From positions 62,001-126,000 of the forward strand of contig CAVXSO010000004.1 in the NCBI GenBank assembly GCA_963764465.1: a DNA stretch of 64,000 nt, written 5' to 3'. Below the pieces are notes generated by a model that worked only from the letters and a program-made list of their open reading frames with translations, was not told where the DNA came from and ran no database searches. The stretch is from JAJXXT01 sp963764465. GTDB lineage: Bacteria > Pseudomonadota > Alphaproteobacteria > Acetobacterales > Acetobacteraceae. Within the stretch, counting starts at the first letter, position 1. Each line of letters begins with the position of its first letter. The position numbers and the translations under genes are program-made. This document shows positions 61,707-64,000 of this stretch, in pieces.

Positions 61707-63080
61707 TTGCGTTACCTCTTCGTTCACCAGAATTTCCCGGGTCAGTTCCTCCACCTGATCCGCGGGCTGCTGGCCGAGGGCGGGCACGAGATCATGTTCA
61801 TCTCGGAGCCCAACACCAACCAGATCGGGGGCGTGCGCCGCGTCGTCTACCACCTGCCCGAGTACGCGCAGGAACCGATCCATCCTCACGCGCGCGAATG
61901 GGATCGCGCGGTACGGCGCGCCGAGCAGGTGGCGGGTGTCGCGCTCAACCTGAAGTCGCTCGGGTTTCAGCCCGACATCATCATCGGTCACCATGGCTGG
62001 GGCGAACTGCTCGACCTCAAGCATGTCTTCCCGAATGTGCCCATCCTCGGATATTTCGAGTTTTACTACAGCCAGACTGGCGCGGATGTCGGGTTCGACC
62101 CGGAGTTCCCGGCCGATGATGCCATCCGCCTGCGCATCACCAGCATGAACCAGATCAACCATGCGGCGATCGCGCTGGGCGAACACGGGCAGAGTCCCAC
62201 GCAATGGCAACGCACGCGCTATCCCGAATGGGCGCGCGGCGGCATCCGGCTACTGCGGGAAGGCGTGCGGCTCGATGACCTGGCGCCGGAGGCAGCGGCG
62301 CGGCGTGCGCGTCTCGCGATCAAGGATTTCGTCGTGGGCCCGCGCGACAAGCTGGTAACCTACGTCGTGCGCAACCTCGAGCCGTATCGCGGCTATCACA
62401 CCATGATGCGCGCCCTGCCGTCGTTGCTGAAGCGCAAGGATGTCAAGGTGGTGATGGTTGGCGGCGACGAGGTGAGCTACGGCGCGCGCCTCGCAACCGG
62501 TTCCTGGCGCGATCATTACCTCAAGGAAATGGAAGGCAAGTACGACGCGAGCCGCGTGCTGCTGCCCGGCCAGGTGCCGTACGACGTCTATCGCAGCCTG
62601 CTCAAGCGCTCGGACGCGCATGTCTACCTCACCTACCCGTTCGTCGTCTCCTGGTCGCTCAGGGAGGCGATGGCGGCGGGCTGTGCCATCGTCGCCGCCG
62701 ATGTGGAGCCGGTGCGCGAGTTCGTCACCGATCGCGAGACCGGTTTGCTGACGCCGGCGCTCGACTCCGAAAGGCTTGCGGGCAACGTTCTCGGCCTGCT
62801 GGAGGACCGGCACCGCGCGGATGCGCTGCGCCACGGCGCGCGCGCCTGGGCGGAGAAGCATCTGCGCATGGAGGATTACCTCGCCGCCTACCGTGCGCTG
62901 ATCGGCGAGATCACCGGGATCGAGGGGCCGCCGCGCGTCACCAACGCTCGCGAGCTTCCCGCCACGGCAAAGCCGCGCCCTCCTGCCGCGCGCAAGCCGA
63001 AGCCCGCCAAGACCGCGGCCAAATCCAAGGTGGCGCCATCTTCGGCGCGGCGCCGCCCGCCTCCTTCGGCGCGTCGTTGA
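61707..63080 (+). CDS. glycosyltransferase family 4 (GT-B fold)
   Basis: 457 residues. It opens LRYLFVHQNFPGQFLHLIRG, the N-terminal signature of a GT4 subgroup found in alphaproteobacterial glycan loci. IIIGHHGWGELLDLKHVFPN follows, then the donor-binding half with LVTYVVRNLEPYRGYHTMMR, LLPGQVPYDVYRSLLKRSDA and VVSWSLREAMAAGCAIVAAD, which places the retaining-type catalytic Glu in LREAMAAG. The last 50 residues are Lys/Pro/Ala-rich (ARKPKPAKTAAKSKVAP) and look disordered or DNA/glycan-contacting. The start is TTG at 61707, 12 bp after the preceding gene. Confidence 0.9.
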   Translation: MRYLFVHQNFPGQFLHLIRGLLAEGGHEIMFISEPNTNQIGGVRRVVYHLPEYAQEPIHPHAREWDRAVRRAEQVAGVALNLKSLGFQPDIIIGHHGWGELLDLKHVFPNVPILGYFEFYYSQTGADVGFDPEFPADDAIRLRITSMNQINHAAIALGEHGQSPTQWQRTRYPEWARGGIRLLREGVRLDDLAPEAAARRARLAIKDFVVGPRDKLVTYVVRNLEPYRGYHTMMRALPSLLKRKDVKVVMVGGDEVSYGARLATGSWRDHYLKEMEGKYDASRVLLPGQVPYDVYRSLLKRSDAHVYLTYPFVVSWSLREAMAAGCAIVAADVEPVREFVTDRETGLLTPALDSERLAGNVLGLLEDRHRADALRHGARAWAEKHLRMEDYLAAYRALIGEITGIEGPPRVTNARELPATAKPRPPAARKPKPAKTAAKSKVAPSSARRRPPPSARR

Positions 63081-63105
63081 TCCGCCTCAGCCGCGCACGC
63101 CGGCC

Positions 63106-63882
63106 TCAGGTGCCGCGCGACGGATAGCTGACGCCGAGCCCCGCGCGCGCATCCTGCTGGATGCCATATTGCGGGAAGGGATAGCGAAAGCCGTTCTTCG
63201 CCAGCGCCCGCATCCCGGTGATCGCCTGGTCGAGCTGTTCCGGCGGCAGCGCCATCAGCATCTCGTCGTCGAGCACACCGCCATAGCGGCGCTCGGCAAA
63301 ACACGGGATGGACAGGCTCGGCTCGCGCCGCACCAGCGCGCGCCCCCAGGAATCGGCGCAGGCCGACTCGCCCACCACGCCCCAGTCGAATTTCCGGTAG
63401 CCTGACCATTGCAGTCCGTTGATGAAATACATCATCGCCCCGGGCGTCGCGTAGAACAGCGCGATGTCCGGCGGGTCGAGCCGTCCGGAGCCCAGCGGCG
63501 ACACCGCGAGCGCGTCGTAGTGCCCGTCCTCGACACAATGCATCGCCGCCTGGTGCGCCGTCGCGTCCTGCAGCGTGGAGAACCAGACGCCCTTCATGTG
63601 CTCGCCGGAACGCCATGCCGCGTCCTTGGCATGCCCGAGCCCCACCACGGCGCGGCATTGCGCGCCCACCAGGTCCTCCGCAGTGACCCCCACGGTCCAG
63701 CCGAGGCGTGCCGCCTGCGCCACGACCTGGTCAAGCGTATGGATGGCATTCGGCCGGCGGATGCGCGGGATCGCCTCCATCGCCGCGCGATCCTCGAACA
63801 GCTTCATCCCGAAGGGCAGGCCGCGCAGGCGCAACAGCTGCTCCAGTTCGGCGGCCAGCGCCGCCCAATCCCGTGTCGCCAT
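63106..63882 (-). CDS. DUF169 domain-containing protein
   Basis: 258 residues. The DUF169 pattern is clear: LEQLLRLRGLPFGMKLFEDR, VGVTAEDLVGAQCRAVVGLG, then IALFYATPGAMMYFINGLQW and GVVGESACADSWGRALVRRE with its invariant Cys, and FAERRYGGVLDDEMLMALPP. Function is unproven; DUF169 proteins bind ligands or metals in some archaeal and bacterial contexts and often sit near aromatic-degradation genes. ATG at 63882 or the adjacent ATG at 63885 starts the protein after GGGA. It is convergent with the GT4 gene (25-bp gap) and has no clear partner in the window. Confidence 0.88.
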   Translation of the reverse strand: MATRDWAALAAELEQLLRLRGLPFGMKLFEDRAAMEAIPRIRRPNAIHTLDQVVAQAARLGWTVGVTAEDLVGAQCRAVVGLGHAKDAAWRSGEHMKGVWFSTLQDATAHQAAMHCVEDGHYDALAVSPLGSGRLDPPDIALFYATPGAMMYFINGLQWSGYRKFDWGVVGESACADSWGRALVRREPSLSIPCFAERRYGGVLDDEMLMALPPEQLDQAITGMRALAKNGFRYPFPQYGIQQDARAGLGVSYPSRGT

Positions 63883-63934
63883 CATCGTCCCGGTTGGTTG
63901 CTTTGCGGGAGCATGGCGCACAACCGCCGCGCTG

Positions 63935-64000
63935 TCAGGCGGCGCGCGCGAGCCGCAATTCGCTCCAGATGGTGGCGAGCGAGTTCGAGCAGATGCGCCA
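63935..64000 (-). CDS. unidentified protein, C-terminal 21 residues only
   Basis: The frame runs from the right edge to TGA at 63935-63937 and encodes WRICSNSLATIWSELRLARA plus a final Ala. It is in the same orientation as the DUF169 gene and ends 52 bp upstream of that start, so it may be in the same operon. Too little is inside the window to recognise a family. Confidence 0.45.
   Translation of the reverse strand, partial: WRICSNSLATIWSELRLARAA

Overview
The window comes from a very GC-rich proteobacterial chromosome. Gene content points to an alphaproteobacterium, probably Acetobacteraceae or a related Rhodospirillales lineage: a yqeY-dnaG-rpoD macromolecular-synthesis cluster, carAB, greA, a PduO-type cobalamin adenosyltransferase, an ArsR-methyltransferase fusion beside metH, and many ATGA/GTGA/TGATG stop-start overlaps. 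This placement is inferred from gene content. No rRNA, tRNA, CRISPR array, prophage or intact insertion sequence was seen.

Region 1 (1-15.5 kb) is accessory catabolism. A probable minus-strand operon runs from a Gfo/Idh/MocA oxidoreductase through a MarR regulator, a class II aldolase and a branched-chain-amino-acid-type ABC importer (LivK, fused LivH-LivM, LivG, LivF) to the start of a 4,5-dihydroxyphthalate-decarboxylase-like gene cut by the left edge. A Rieske oxygenase is divergent to it. A second minus-strand operon encodes a 65-residue AtzG/GatC-like protein, an amidase, a class V aminotransferase-fold enzyme, a TauD-type dioxygenase, a cyclase-family hydrolase and an FAD oxidoreductase. 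Upstream of it lie the remains of a second Liv-type transporter: a LivK start fused to half a LivF, with a frameshift at an 11-bp direct repeat.

Region 2 (15.5-34 kb) is mostly core: a glycosyltransferase overlapping threonine ammonia-lyase, greA, carB, a carA with an extra N-terminal helix-turn-helix domain, yqeY, dnaG, rpoD and a GNAT acetyltransferase. After these come a DUF2892 protein, a bacterial ionotropic-glutamate-receptor-like channel with an animal-like pore and a hexanucleotide-repeat linker, a succinylglutamate desuccinylase/aspartoacylase-family protein, a tartrate/isopropylmalate-type dehydrogenase, a class III CoA transferase with a crotonase, and a sulfotransferase-like protein.

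Region 3 (35-48.7 kb) is a vitamin B12 island. A cobalamin riboswitch precedes btuB. A convergent, tightly overlapping operon encodes a two-lobed aspartic protease-like lipoprotein, a CDF metal exporter, BtuF, BtuC, BtuD, TonB and the adenosyltransferase. Cobalamin-dependent metH sits behind an ArsR-methyltransferase regulator. That regulator's promoter is a nearly perfect palindrome whose two halves end on the start codons of two divergent genes, and both transcripts look leaderless.

Region 4 (48.7-52.1 kb) holds a small cysteine-containing ORF, a frameshifted and truncated DyP-type (EfeB-like) peroxidase pseudogene, cbpM, cbpA and a second amidase. Region 5 (52.2-63.1 kb) is a co-directional type I secretion and glycosylation locus: ABC exporter, HlyD-type adaptor, Sel1-repeat protein, large two-domain glycosyltransferase, a protein with one ChW-like repeat, and a GT4 glycosyltransferase. 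No exported substrate is visible, so its cargo probably lies outside the window. A DUF169 protein and the 3' end of another minus-strand gene close the window.
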